This document shows positions 23,070 through 34,536 of a stretch of 64,000 nucleotides of DNA, piece by piece. Source of the DNA: Apium graveolens (Eukaryota > Streptophyta > Magnoliopsida > Apiales > Apiaceae); the NCBI RefSeq assembly GCF_009905375.1, contig NC_133653.1, positions 98,403,852 through 98,467,851 of the forward strand, in the 5' to 3' direction. The notes below the pieces were generated by a model. It was given only the letters and a program-made list of their open reading frames with translations, searched no databases and had not been told where the DNA came from. Both the position numbers and the translations under genes were made by a program. Numbering within the stretch: position 1 is the first letter of the stretch; every line of letters starts with the position of its first letter.

Positions 23070-24919
23070 AACTCAATTACTTGTGTTCCATCTGCAAAGA
23101 ATCTGGCTGAGAAATTGACAAAAGCTGATGAGATGTTAAATACTGATGATTTCAAAACACAGCTTAGAGTCACTGCATTGAGTACTAAACATCTACAAGG
23201 TCTTCATTCTACTACTCATGCAGAGCTACACAAGATTCAGGAAGAATTCATCAAACAGGAACAAATTCAAAAGATTGATAAAAAAAAAAGTTCTTCCAAC
23301 CTACCTTTGACAGGATTGCTTATATTGAGAAGACTCAAGAGACTCAACAAGCTCAGATTGATGATATTCTGAAAAATCAAGCTTCTCAGCAATCTCAACT
23401 TAATGAAATCCAAGCCTCAGTGGAATTGCTTGTCTCTCTTCTATTACCTGCTGATGACAAAAAGGGGGAGAAAGTAATTAAGTCCAAATGCAAGACTGAT
23501 AAGACACCGAAAGGGAAGGATGATAAAAGGGATGATCAAGGAAACTCTGGAATGGGTAGAGGTCATAGTCAAGGTAGAGGTTTCTCATCAAGAAAAGCTG
23601 AAATCACAAGTCACAGGACAAGTTCTGATACTGGGAAAAGAATTAGTTCTGCTACTTGTAAAAGGATAAGTTCTGATGAACTTTTAGATCTTGATGAAGA
23701 AATGTCAAGACAGTTATTTCTTCAGGAAAATCCAGGAATGGACTTGGATAGTTTAATGGATGAAGAAACCAGACTTAAATCAGAGAAAGTCACATCTAAA
23801 TCTGAAGCTTCTGGTGAAAAGACACTTCTAAAACTCAAAGGCATTGTGATAACAGAAAGGACAAATACTGAAGCAACATTGGCTAAATCACAACCGCAGA
23901 TAGATCCAAGATCCAAGGATAAAGAAAAGGTTGGTGAACCTATCAAGGTTTATGTGCCTCCTGAGAATGAAGAAATCACTGATGAAAAGGATGATCTTGC
24001 TCTGACTTCAAGAAAAGTTCTTAAAACAACCTCTGACATGGCTCAAGTTGTTCAGAGTCAAGAGACTGTAAGTTCTGATATTTTGAAGAAGCAAGTAATC
24101 TCTGACACAGCTCAAGTTAACTTGATATCAGAAGATAGATCAAAGAAACTCCTACCAGGATTCACTAAAGCAAAATAGACTCAACCTTTGAAGACTGTTG
24201 CAAGTGGTTTTGAAGCAAGAGTAGTTACTGGAAAGAAAGCAAGAGATAAAACTGGATTGGGAAGTGCTCATGAAAGAAGAATACAGAACACTACCAATGA
24301 TCCAACTTCCTTGAGTGAACCAGGTATTGGAGCAACTCTTGAGAGATTGAATCAACTGGAATCTGTATAAATGGTTTACCATACCTACTTGAAAGAACAC
24401 ATCTTGTTGTACTTCATGACAGATGGTAGGGTCTATCATATAAGGAAAAATGCCATTCCATTGAAGTATTTTGAAGAATTGGAGCATGTACTATTCTTAC
24501 TTCAAGTGGATGACAGATTGACAGGAAGTGCTGCAAACTACTTGAAGGATCAGATTCAGAGACATAAAAGGCTTTATTCTTTTAAGTCTGACAGCACATA
24601 TGTTCCAAAGTACAGAGATCACAAGGGTGATATAGTTGAAATGAAGCCCAACACTGCTAAGATTATAACTACCTTTCTGGGTTACAGGGCTGTGGAATTC
24701 AATCTTGAGTCTGATAAGGCATATTTGATCATACTGGATCAGGATATAAGAAAAGCCAAGATTAATGATCTCAGGGCTGCAATCTTTCAAATTGGTGAAG
24801 ATACTGCAGAGCTTAAAGATGCTAAAAGCAGGATGATTGATGAACTTAGATATGCTGAGAGATGTTTGTTGAAGAACTATCTCAGAACAACTCCTGACAT
24901 CAGAGAGATCAGAAGATGA
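23070..24919 (+). pseudogene. Copia-1 envelope-like ORF, C-terminal continuation (broken)
   Basis: The same frame runs on from 23070 to a run of A at about 23280-23290, where an indel shifts it to the frame of 23420-24178. It has a Gln-rich coiled-coil-like stretch, KKGEKVIKSKC near 23460, and a charged low-complexity middle. TAG at 24176 and TAA at 24368 (copia-0 has CAG and CAA at these places) break it again. The conserved tail at 24371-24919 has YFMTDGRVYHIR, LKYFEELEHVLFLLQV, ESDKAYLIILDQD and NYLRTTPDIREIRR, ending in TGA. All breaks except the A-run are single transitions. Role unknown. Confidence 0.82.
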
Positions 24920-25110
24920 AGCCAAGTCAAGATCTATAACTGATTAAATTCTGATATTTGTACAGAATGAAGCTGTTATCAGAAGTTAAATATTGGTAAA
25001 GCTTTAAGGACTGTAAGTTGTAGTTATCTAGTCTAATTCTCATGCATTTGTACTTAATATTTTTGACATCATCAAATATCTATTAAACTTGTATATTATG
25101 CTAATTTACA

Positions 25111-25123
25111 AGTTGGGGGAGAT
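25111..25123 (+). other. Polypurine tract of copia-1
   Basis: AGTTGGGGGAGAT immediately precedes the 3' LTR; the same position in copia-0 reads AGTTGGGGAAGAT. It serves as plus-strand primer in reverse transcription. Confidence 0.85.
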
Positions 25124-25715
25124 TGTTAAATATATTTGATAATGTCATGGATAATATGATTTATGTTTAGTTTTCAGATCTTACTTGAACAGGATAAATC
25201 AGTACTTACTGGAAGTCAGGACTTAAGGATATCAGTACTTATATTATCAGGAGATAATCATCAGAATATGGATATCAGAACTTAAGTGCTGAAGGATGAT
25301 CAGATAAGGACAATAGCTGATTAAAGGAAAGAAGATCGAGATAAACATAAGAAGAGATATGCATGAAGAAGGAATTCTATGAAGAATAGAATACTTGGAA
25401 GAAAAGATATCTGATTGATATATTTTAGGAAGCAGAATTATATTTCATATCAACTAGCGATTATCTTGTAACTGTGTAGTATATAAACACAGACATAGGG
25501 TTTACACTATAAGTGTTATCATATTCGAGAAGATTATTCATTGTAACCCTAGCAGCTCTCGTGATATTTATTCATCACTGAGAGGTAACAGTTCCATACT
25601 GTAACAGAGTTTATTGTTTCAATAAAGTTTGTTTTCTATTACTTGAGTTTTTAGAGTTCGATTTGATTGTACTTTACACTGTATTCACCCCCTCTACAGT
25701 GCGTGTGACCTAACA
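25124..25715 (+). repeat. 3' LTR of copia-1
   Basis: Identical in length (592 bp) to the 5' LTR, starting TGTTAAATATA (one change in the terminal repeat) and ending CCTAACA, followed by the TSD copy ATTTA. Confidence 0.95.
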
Positions 25716-25720
25716 ATTTA

Positions 25721-26164
25721 TAGAACTGTTTATATAGTTACTTGTTGAGCTTCTTTGCTCATATATTTGCTTTGATCTAACCATGGCAGTAAAGAAAGAA
25801 GATGGCCAGACTAAGGCGCACCGCTCGCAAGAGCGTTCCTGGAGGTCCCTACCGTGTCGTAGATTTCCAGATGCCAGAGCAGGTAGCAGTGTGTGTGAGC
25901 AAGCGTAATAGTTGGAAGGAATGTATAAGTTGGATCAGATATAGTGGGTTATGTGTCGGTTCCATATCGGAATTGAATAAATTTGAATTTATTATTTTGG
26001 GTTGTAATATATTTATTCTGGTTGGTAGTTGTAATATGTCTCATACTTAATCCTGTTTAGATCCTATTAGTGTTTTAATCGGGGTTTATTATATCTGTTG
26101 TTATTTTATTAATTTAATGGTGTGTGGTTCCTCATTTCCTAACCCCGAGATTGAGGGCGTCACA
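25721..26164 (+). repeat. 3' LTR of gypsy-F, right part
   Basis: This resumes the LTR interrupted by copia-1, ending AACCCCGAGATTGAGGGCGTCACA, a typical Gypsy LTR end. It complements the decayed start at 9449. The short open frame at 25802-26050 is LTR sequence, not a gene. Confidence 0.7.
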
Positions 26165-26578
26165 AGACCCACCTTTCATATCTCCAAGAAGAACATCTTT
26201 CTTCGTGGTTTGGGATGTCGGGACTGCGCCATTGAGTGCATATTTTTTTCCTATTCTAGACATCATCTTTGTTATCACGATCTTTTAAGTAAGAAAAAAT
26301 CACGACAAATACAACCATAATAGCACTATTACACGTTATATTAAGAAATTTCAACAACTCTGAAACTCTGGTAAAACGTAAAAAAATGAGTCTTACTGAA
26401 ACCAACGTTTCTGGGTGAAAGGAAATGAACAGACTCACTACCACAAACGGGACGGAGGTTCATCCCCTCCTTCTAGCATCAATGATAATTCCGATCTTTT
26501 CCCAGGGTCTTCTCTTTAACCAACTCGGCCTTAGACACTGTGATGGCAGAATCGGGCAGTTTAGTTGTAGTGGGTGAT
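26165..26578. other. Intergenic sequence, nothing recognised
   Basis: No coding motif, RNA gene or repeat that I can name. Confidence 0.4.
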
Positions 26579-26586
26579 CTCCCCGC

Positions 26587-27177
26587 TAGGGGTGAACAAA
26601 AAAACCGACTAAATCGCAAAACCGACCTAACACATCCCTTATTTCGGCCGACAGAGCCGAACTATCCAAAACCCAAATTTTAATTGGTTTAATTTTTTTT
26701 GTAAACCTGAATATAATGGGTTGGGTCAAGGTTCAAAAAATTTAAACCCTTACTAACCCAACCCAACCCAACCCGATTTTATATTTATAGTATTATTATT
26801 TGAAATTTTAATTTATGTGTTTATTGTAATAAATAATATATTCGAAATAAAATAATTATTTTACGAGTGACACACCAGAAGTAATTGATTTTAAATTAGA
26901 AGAGTACATATAATATCCAGTAATATTTATCTTCTGTTAAATTATATGGTACATTTCAGTTTTTGATTAAATTTATTTGTAATTTTGACATCTAAAAATA
27001 TTTAAATAATTTTATTCGAATTTTAACCGAAACCAACTCGACCCAATGTATAAATGGTATGTTTGGGTTGAAAATAATTTTTTGGGTCAACGAGTTCATT
27101 TTTTTTAAAAATGAATTAATTGGGTTGGTTCGATTTATTACCTCTAAACCGCCCAACCCGATCCGCGTTAACGCCTA
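26587..27177. mobile_element. Non-autonomous hAT-like element
   Basis: It starts TAGGGGTGAAC and ends GTTAACGCCTA (9 of 11 inverted matches). It is flanked by CTCCCCGC (26579-26586) and CTCCCCTT (27178-27185), a decayed 8-bp target duplication. Subterminal CCGAC / AACCCAACCC repeats flank an AT-rich centre. There is no ORF. Confidence 0.65.
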
Positions 27178-27720
27178 CTCCCCTTGGCACCTCCGACATT
27201 AGAATTAGAGTAGATTTGGAAAAGAAGGATAAAATATTAATTACTTATATATTTATGTGATAGTGTGAATGTACAGGTATATATAGAATATAACCCAAAA
27301 CACCTTTATGAGAGCCTTTTATAAGATTTTAATTATGATGAACGGGTTCATACCTTTAACTATATTGTTGGAAGGCTCTGGAGTCAGGGCAATGGGCACA
27401 CGTGTCCAGGAGCCTCCTGCCTCCTGTTGTTGGAGTATCCTGAGATGAGGTTCGCGTTGCTTGGAGCGCTTGTGGAGATCTAGGGGTAGGAGCATGTGAG
27501 TCATGACTAGGAAATATTCCTCGTACTCATAAATGACTGATTATAAAATGACTGATTATAGATTATTATTTAAATTCCTTTTTTTGTCGGTATTTAATTT
27601 CTAAATGACTTGTAAACGAGACAATTACTCAATAATAAAAACAAAATCAAATGAATTTGAGTACGATTGGATAGTACAAGTGTTTAAGGGTTTATCCTCT
27701 TTTTTTCTAGGTTTGATTCA
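27178..27720. other. Intergenic sequence
   Basis: No supported gene. A GC-richer block at about 27355-27510 (GGAGTCAGGGCAATGGGCAC, CCAGGAGCCTCCTGCCTCC) stands out against AT-rich surroundings; I could not assign it. Confidence 0.35.
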
Positions 27721-27721
27721 A

Positions 27722-28015
27722 TTTTGTTTGGTTGGGATGAATGTAATGGAATTGATAGAATAAAAGGAAATAAATGGGAGTTGGAGGGAAGAGTTGAAAA
27801 AAAAAATAGATGGACAAAATTGTTATGATAATAATTGTGAAGAAAATGGGGTTAGTAAGAAATAGAGAATTTTATCTCAAATTGAGGTGTCTACTTATAA
27901 TATGGGTGATTTGAAATGAAATGGGTGAAAGAAAGAAATTTTTAGAAAATTTAATCATTTTTCACTTAAAATCTCATTACATTCCATTGCATTTCATTCA
28001 TTACAACCAAACACG
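27722..28015. mobile_element. MITE-like inverted-repeat element
   Basis: The left end (TTTTGTTTGGTTGGGATGAA, then TGTAATGGAAT) is the inverse of the right end (ATTCCATTGCATTTCATTCA, then TTACAACCAAACACG). Ends built on GTTTGGTTG are common in plant miniature elements. No clear TSD or family assignment; no ORF. Confidence 0.5.
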
Positions 28016-28223
28016 TTATAAATGTAATTGGTCATTCCATTTCCACCTATTTAAGTTGATTTTAAGAGCATCCAAACACCCACATAGATTAGAGGAATGT
28101 CTAAACATGGAGACAGATACGGGCAAATTATGGTGGGAAAAAATGTTTGTCATAATTAATTTGTCAAAGTTCGAGTTCGGGGTAACTTTAATGTTAATGT
28201 GGGGTTGAAGTTTGCATGCCAGG

Positions 28224-29021
28224 GAGAGGAGAGCACGGTTCGTTTCGGCTCGGTTTGTTAACAAAACCGAAACCGAAGATCCTCGTTTTTTAAAATTGAA
28301 AATCATAACCGCAACCGAGTTATTGGTTTCGGTTTCGGTTTCAAAAGTCCCGGTTTGATTGTAATTTTTCGGTTTCGGTTTCAAAAATCCCGATTTGGTT
28401 GTAATTTTTCGATTTCAGTTTTAAAACCGGTAAAAATAATTGCATTTGACATATTTTGTCATTTATCAGTTTTAGCATAAATATAGATAAACTGCCTTGC
28501 TGAGTTAAAATAAGTCATGTTGCATTTGATAAAATCTTATTATTCATTTTCCACACAAGACAGTAGAAAACTGTAACCACACAGGAAAATTTAACAACTC
28601 AAGTTTGTGAACATAGTTTAGGCAAGACCGAGTGTAATTCAAAAAACCTTTCCCAGTGATTTTAGCTATAATTGGCTGACGTCTATATCATCTAACAAAA
28701 AAGGTTAACACAATCAACCGGTAAACAATAACTTTGCAGAATTCAAATCTAAATTATTAAAATTCCAACAATGGACTTAGTAACACACCTTAGGCAAACT
28801 GTAATATATATTAATAGTTATTAATTTATTATAATAGTCGGTTCGGTTTCGGTTTTTTCGGTTCGGTTTAACTCCAAAACCGGGACCGGATTATTAGTAA
28901 CGGTTCGGTTTGTCGGTTTCTCGATTTTAATTAGGCTCGGTTTTAATCGGTTCGGTTTTAGTCGATTTTTATCAGTTTCGGTTCGGTTTCGGTTCCGTTT
29001 CGATTTTTCTGCTCAGCCCTA
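28224..29021. mobile_element. Non-autonomous hAT element with 8-bp TSD
   Basis: Flanked by a perfect 8-bp repeat ATGCCAGG at 28216-28223 and 29022-29029. The right end CTCAGCCCTA gives a hAT-type TAGGGCTGAG terminus; the left end is decayed (GAGAGGAGAGCA, about 8 of 12 matches). Subterminal regions are packed with GGTTTCGGTTTCGG-type repeats (28230-28430, 28840-29010), including a local tandem copy of about 50 bp near 28320-28410. No transposase. Confidence 0.75.
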
Positions 29022-29439
29022 ATGCCAGGTGTTTGTTTTTTGCGCCCGTGCTCAATTTTTTTGGCTAAGCTAATGAGATGAAGTGGTTAGAGATGCGATT
29101 TGCAGTTTTAAAATTAGTTTTGTGACCCCGCACGTGAGCATTATGATTTTGTTTGTGATTCAAATGTCAATTATTGCATTAACCGAGTCATTAAATGTTG
29201 GGTTGAATTCATTTGCGGTACTAAATACGTATGTTCTTATTTATTTTAAAGCAAGTAAATGCAACTTTGGACCTTTACATGGATACTAAAACAGTTTCTT
29301 CTAACATATTTGCTCCATGGAACGTTATATGAAAACTCTAGTGAGGTAGCCACAGCCATTGCCTGATTTAAAAAGATATGCTTCTGAGATGGGACTTGCT
29401 TCTTTCTGAATTCTGTCTATTACTAATGATCTACATGAT

Positions 29440-32400
29440 TTAGAGAATCAGAAAGTTCTTGTCCTTGAAGCTTTCCACCATGTCCTTGAGACTCACTTCA
29501 AGAGGTAGGAAATCAATGCCTAGACTTTTAGCTCTTTCCATAGATACATGGTGGGGTGGTCCAACACGCTTATCTTTTTTGCACCTAAAACTCAAGAAAA
29601 TAAATAAAACAGAATAAATGTGATACTCCACTGACTCTCTGTTGTATAATATGATACAGTTACAACAAGTATCAAATGCATATAACAAAGAGTAAACTTA
29701 CGTTTCAGGAATACTAATAGCCGGATAAAGGTTGTGTAATATCTCAAAAGCTTCGGAAGAGTATGCCACCTTCCCAACCAAGCAATATCTTCCACAAGCT
29801 GAAGGTTTCTCAAATGCTTGTACATGAGCACAACCAACATCTCTCACATCAACAAATCTATAAGTTCCATCAGTGAATATTTCTTGTCCTGTGACATACA
29901 ATACATTTTAACCATCACATTTTAACCATCACGATGATTTGTAAATACGGGAAAATTAATCAAAAGTTTCATACTTCTTAAATCTTAGTGCTGAAAGTCA
30001 TTTGTTTCTGATGCATATTGCATAGTGCATACCTTGTAAATTATAAATCTCTCGTCTAGATGGATGAATTGGCAAAAGCAAACACAATACCCACTCCGTC
30101 CATTTTTAATGGTCACATTTGTTTTTGTCAGGTCAAATTTTAGTTAATAATATTATATTATTGATAAAATAAAAAATTTATATCACTAAGAATTACATTT
30201 AATCTACTTAAATATATTATTTTCAGTTTTTTTTAATAATACAAGTGTAATATTTAATCTTTGGTCAAACATTGGTCATCAATTAAAAAGGAATTATGAC
30301 AACTAAAAAGGAACTTAAGGAGTATAATTTACACTTACAGCCTCTGCCTTTGTCCTAGTGACTGATTGTCAGACTCAAGCTTGGTACGAAGTGAAGATTT
30401 CGTGTACCAGAGCCTCACGGTCGAAACTTGACAATACAAGTTGATAAATTTGCAAGAAAGTGCAAGCCATTAAAAACAGGATGGTTTTTTAAGAATTCAG
30501 AAAGATAGAATTTTCTATTTTGTCTGTGTCCATTGGAGGGGTGGGGGTTGAGAACCGGGTTGCAGGAGAGTACGTATAGGTGAAGGTTACAATAGATCGG
30601 CGTTAAGAAAACTTTGATATAAAAGTTCACCTCCGATACATGTATGTTATGGCACTTATTTGACCCTGATTTTCTCACTCATACGTCGCAGGCAAGAATC
30701 AATAACTAGTAGACACTTGGAACTATATTATCAGTAAATGTGCTTTCTTTCACCTAGTTTCTAGACCAGTCTAGGTCGAACAGTTAGAAGTCAATTAGAG
30801 CTGTAGTAATATAGCAGAAGGTTCATCTTACCCTTTTTAATGAAGTTTAGCATCCCTTCTGAAGTGATATTTAAAATTGGCTGTAAGAGAGGACCTATCA
30901 CGAAACCTGGATGCAGCGTCACCAAGTCAATTTCGTGCTCTTCTGCAAACTTCAGAGCTGCTTGCTCAGCCAATGTTTTCGAAAGGGGATAATAAAGCTG
31001 AGAAAAAACATAACTTCCATCAATATCTTACAGTTCAAAAGCTTAAAGCAACTATTTCCATGTTATAAATTCCAAGAATATGAAGTGAAACTACTCCAAA
31101 CATGATCTTGAGATGGAGCCTTATGGGAGTTTTTGAAAAATTAAAATCTTCAGGTCTTATTGAATAAATTCCTAGGATTTTCAGAAAAAATTCTTAAGAT
31201 GAAAAAAAGATGTAGATATTAGAATAAACTCGCTACCTATGTACTAGGAAAAACAATTCAGACCAAAACGACAAATTCAAATAGTTATGTGCAATCCTAC
31301 ATTTAGAAAATTATAATAGATGTTGATAAGTTACTATGGTAGCTTTTGAATAAAAGGTGGTTGATGAGTGCTTAAATGCAAATACAATAATCAACAAATT
31401 AATTAGATGATATCTGGAATACAGATAGTTTTTGTCTGAGATGATAGGAGATACACAGATCAAAACTTACACATGGTAAAGAAGTAAACAAATAAGGAAT
31501 ATCATAAGTAAAAGATACTTGACTTTTGAGTTCTCAACACTAAGTTAAAATTAGTGATTATGTGCAGTTAGAGTCTCAGGGATACGAGTCTACAATATAC
31601 GCGTGTCTGCAAACTTAGAGTTTGAAATGAAACCGCCGGTGCCAAATTAGGTTGTTGACAAGAGTATCTGGCATATGATAACTTAGCTACCATTGTTGGT
31701 ATGTGTGTTCATATATATATAGCCACCTTGAGCAATGTTGAATTGCAGCCCAAACAATGTTTCGTTGCGGGAGGTGGCTTCCATCCATGGGTGGCTGGGG
31801 AAGGGCATCATATATGGGATATTGGTTCCCTGCCATCCATGGATGACAGTATTTATATAGGATAGTAAAAATGCATAAGATTAACAATTGTTAGTCTATA
31901 TTATAGATTCAGGCAACATCACGTTGCCTTTGCTTCAAAATACCGGAACCTTTTAAAGGAAATAAATGCGATAGCCAATGTATAGAAGAGTTCAATATAT
32001 GCTTTATTCGATGTAAAGAACAAGGAAATGGAACAAATTTAACAGTTAAAAATTTCATTAAATGATGTCACGTGCCTTTTGTTCCTCACAAAGTGCTGCA
32101 GAAGAAAACCAAGTTTCATCCATTACAACATCAGGTTTTAAAGGCTTTCCAGTGACGATAACTGAAGCCATGGAAGATGTTACTACCACCCTTTTAACAG
32201 ATGGAACTTTTGTGCATGACTGAAGAACATTAAGTGTTCCCTTCACTGCAGGCTCGACCAGGTCTTCCTAAAATTAAGTAACACGAATAAGAATAGTTAC
32301 TTTACAGAGAAAACATCGAGGCCAAATGTACATTTTTACATTTGTAATTACTTCACACATGTACATCTGCGAGCTATCACATTCCGTTACAGACCATCTA

Positions 32401-33534
32401 TTAGGAAAAAAAAAGAATGATAACTGTCGGTGATCATGCTCAGAAGTTAATTGTAATCATTCACATTGATAATAAAGAACAAGAAAATTTAAATCACAAT
32501 AGATCTATTGAACAAGGAAATGAGAATGACGAACAAGGAAAATAAGACCAACACTTCTTATGACCCTGAAAATTCACTTGTTCTGGCTATTTTGGTCCAA
32601 GTATGTGGTAGATAAAGGTACAAGACTAAACACTTCGGTTTTCAGAATATAGATAAACTATGAATACTCCATTTAATGACAAAGTTTGAGACCTTTTTAA
32701 TTTTGAACTGCTACATATACTATTTTAGTCTTGTTACTGCCATCATCTTCAATGTGACTATATGTCTAATATGTCCCTATACCATTTGTCCAGACTAATT
32801 TTGCTTGCACGTACGAGGAAGCACAAAGGATAGAAGTAGCACCTGTGGGTTCGAGGATGAAAAAATAACAGGTGATGCTGTATGAAAGACACAACTGCAT
32901 CCGTTTACTGCAGGATCAAAAGATCCCTCCTCGAGTAAACTTGCTTCAAATAAGTGAAGTCTTTCCTTTGCTCCATCAAGTGCAAGTAGGTGTTCGGTCT
33001 TCTGCGGATCATCTGAAATAAAAGCAGAAGCCTGATGATAACAAGACTAGTCTGAAAATGTAGATCAGTAGATAGAAGCTGTCCAGACATAAGTATTGCT
33101 TTAGAAAGGTTAACTTAAATAATCGAAAAACACTCTAGCAATGTTTAATCACATTAGACATACAAATCATCTGCTCAAGTCAAATCTTTATTGAGCGGAT
33201 ACTACTTCTTACTCTCCCTGGATGGATGTGTTGTAACTCAAACAATCCCAAATTTCAAATAAAATAGGAAAGGATCACAACTAAATGCACAATAAACTGA
33301 CAAAAGTGTATCTGAATTTGAACTTGAACTTCACAAATCAGCTTGAATCAACATATCGAGAAACACAAGAAATAGAAATATATAAAGTAAAAGAGGGTGA
33401 GAAAACAAACTGAGAGATCGAACAGTGGCATTGACAGTGTAGTCGCGTTCAAGTAACATCTTGACAAGCCATGAAGCTAGGTATCCAGATGCTCCTGTTA
33501 CACATACTACCTTTCCTCTTCCGCTCATTTTCAC
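29440..33534 (-). CDS. CCR-like / phenylacetaldehyde-reductase-like NADPH-dependent reductase, six exons
   Basis: Minus-strand gene. Exons: 33411-33534, 32843-33012, 32076-32267, 30832-30997, 29702-29888, 29440-29584. Together 984 nt, 327 aa plus stop, the usual family length, with no internal stop. Extended SDR fold: NADPH-binding [11 protein letters not shown] (residues 12-22), VFHTASPV in exon 2, [10 protein letters not shown] with catalytic Ser about 129-130, and the Tyr165-x3-Lys169 pair in [14 protein letters not shown] and [10 protein letters not shown] follow. The NWYCYGK signature of true lignin cinnamoyl-CoA reductases is absent, so the related CCR-like/phenylacetaldehyde (aromatic aldehyde) reductases of the cytosol are a better fit; substrate is inferred only. 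The two nearby ATGs (MKM) make the first start the default. Donors are GT except intron 3, which is GC. Confidence 0.9.
30094..30322. mobile_element. Stowaway-like MITE in intron 4 of the reductase gene
   Basis: The left end CTCCGTCCATTTTTAATGG and the right end (reverse complement CTCCTTAAGTTCCTTTTTAG) give the CTCC-type termini of Tc1/Mariner Stowaway elements. TA follows the right end and CA precedes the left, a decayed TA target site. Length 229 bp, AT-rich centre, no ORF. It lies wholly within an intron, so the coding sequence is untouched. Confidence 0.72.
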
Positions 33535-34536
33535 TTTTTTGCAACTGCTATCCGTAACTACCCCCTTTTACTTGTGGAATATAAACGCCAGAACCAGATT
33601 CTAAGCTTGAAACAAAGATGCTCTATAAACAAGTCCAATGAAATACATCAAACCAACCCATCAAGTGACTCACTGACCACTCACGTACCAAAGTACTTTA
33701 TTCTATTGTATTTGCACTTGCCCTTTTTTAATGTTCGAAAACATAAACTACTCCAAGTGACACAATCCCGATTAAGACAAAATGGACCAGCCTACCAGGT
33801 ATCCCATCCCGGCAACGTGTCTTGTCATTCTCCATTTTTCAGAAGTCTATGATTAATTTTTTTTTTTAATCTATTTTGATAAAATTGAATTACTAACTAC
33901 AATTTAAACTCCTTTAAGTAATAATCGGTAAAATAATAATCTTACTAAAATAATATTTTTTTTCGGCCCGAACATAATAGAGAGAATATATTTTTACCCC
34001 AATAACGTAATACACTCGCTAAAATACTATTTTTTTCTTGATATCACCCTTATTACTTTAAAGAGGTTTAAGTATAATGATTGTGAATTTGTTTTTTTAT
34101 TATATCAAAGGTTTATATAATAAATATTATAGTAATATTAGAATAAACTCAATTATTACTCAGTTATTTTTTCAAAATAAATTTTTTGTTAGCTGAATAA
34201 TGCTATATGAAAAATTATGTGTTCTTAGAAAATGTACTCGTAAAAAAGTGTTATTGTAAAAATATTACTGTTTGATAATATTTTCTATTTGCATATGTTT
34301 TGATATGATTTTTTGAAAAGATAATAATTTTTTTTGAAAAAATAATAATATCCTGGAATAATGACATACAAGTCATGACGACCATGATATGCCTTCGTCG
34401 TTATAGCCCCAAGGGCGTCATCTAGAACTAATTTTTAAGCTTAAGTCTCAAAGAGGAACATGCAAGTCATTACATCCTTGACGTGCCCTCGACGTAAAAA
34501 CCCCGAAGGGGTTACCAAAAATGACATTTTAGCATG
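33535..34536. other. 5' flank of the reductase gene and AT-rich intergenic sequence
   Basis: The first 300 bp upstream of the ATG should hold the reductase promoter, but I cannot point to a clear TATA box. 33860-34360 is very AT-rich. Near 34366-34420 and 34458-34512 lies an imperfect direct repeat (ACATACAAGTCATGACG / ACATGCAAGTCATTACA). No gene seen. Confidence 0.45.

Larger units (their letters stand above)
12416..25715 (+). mobile_element. Copia-1: complete SIRE-like Ty1/Copia retrotransposon
   Basis: A 13.3-kb element with two 592-bp LTRs, a perfect 5-bp target duplication ATTTA (12411-12415 and 25716-25720), an initiator-tRNA-Met PBS, gag, protease, integrase, RT/RNase H, a long 3' region with a small ORF and an envelope-like ORF, and a polypurine tract. 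By eye the LTRs differ at about 17 of 592 positions (about 3 %), so insertion is not very recent. The order (pol, then envelope-like ORF) and size fit the SIRE/Maximus lineage. The coding regions carry stops and frameshifts, so this copy is non-autonomous now. It is inserted in the 3' LTR of gypsy-F. Confidence 0.95.

Noticed and set aside
25802..26050. 82-codon frame with a basic N-terminus after copia-1
   Set aside because: It lies within the resumed gypsy-F LTR and has no homologous motif that I recognise.
31687..31887. Open frame and palindrome (CCATCCATGGATG) in intron 3
   Set aside because: Entirely intronic with respect to the well-supported exon structure; the palindrome is short and has no TSD.
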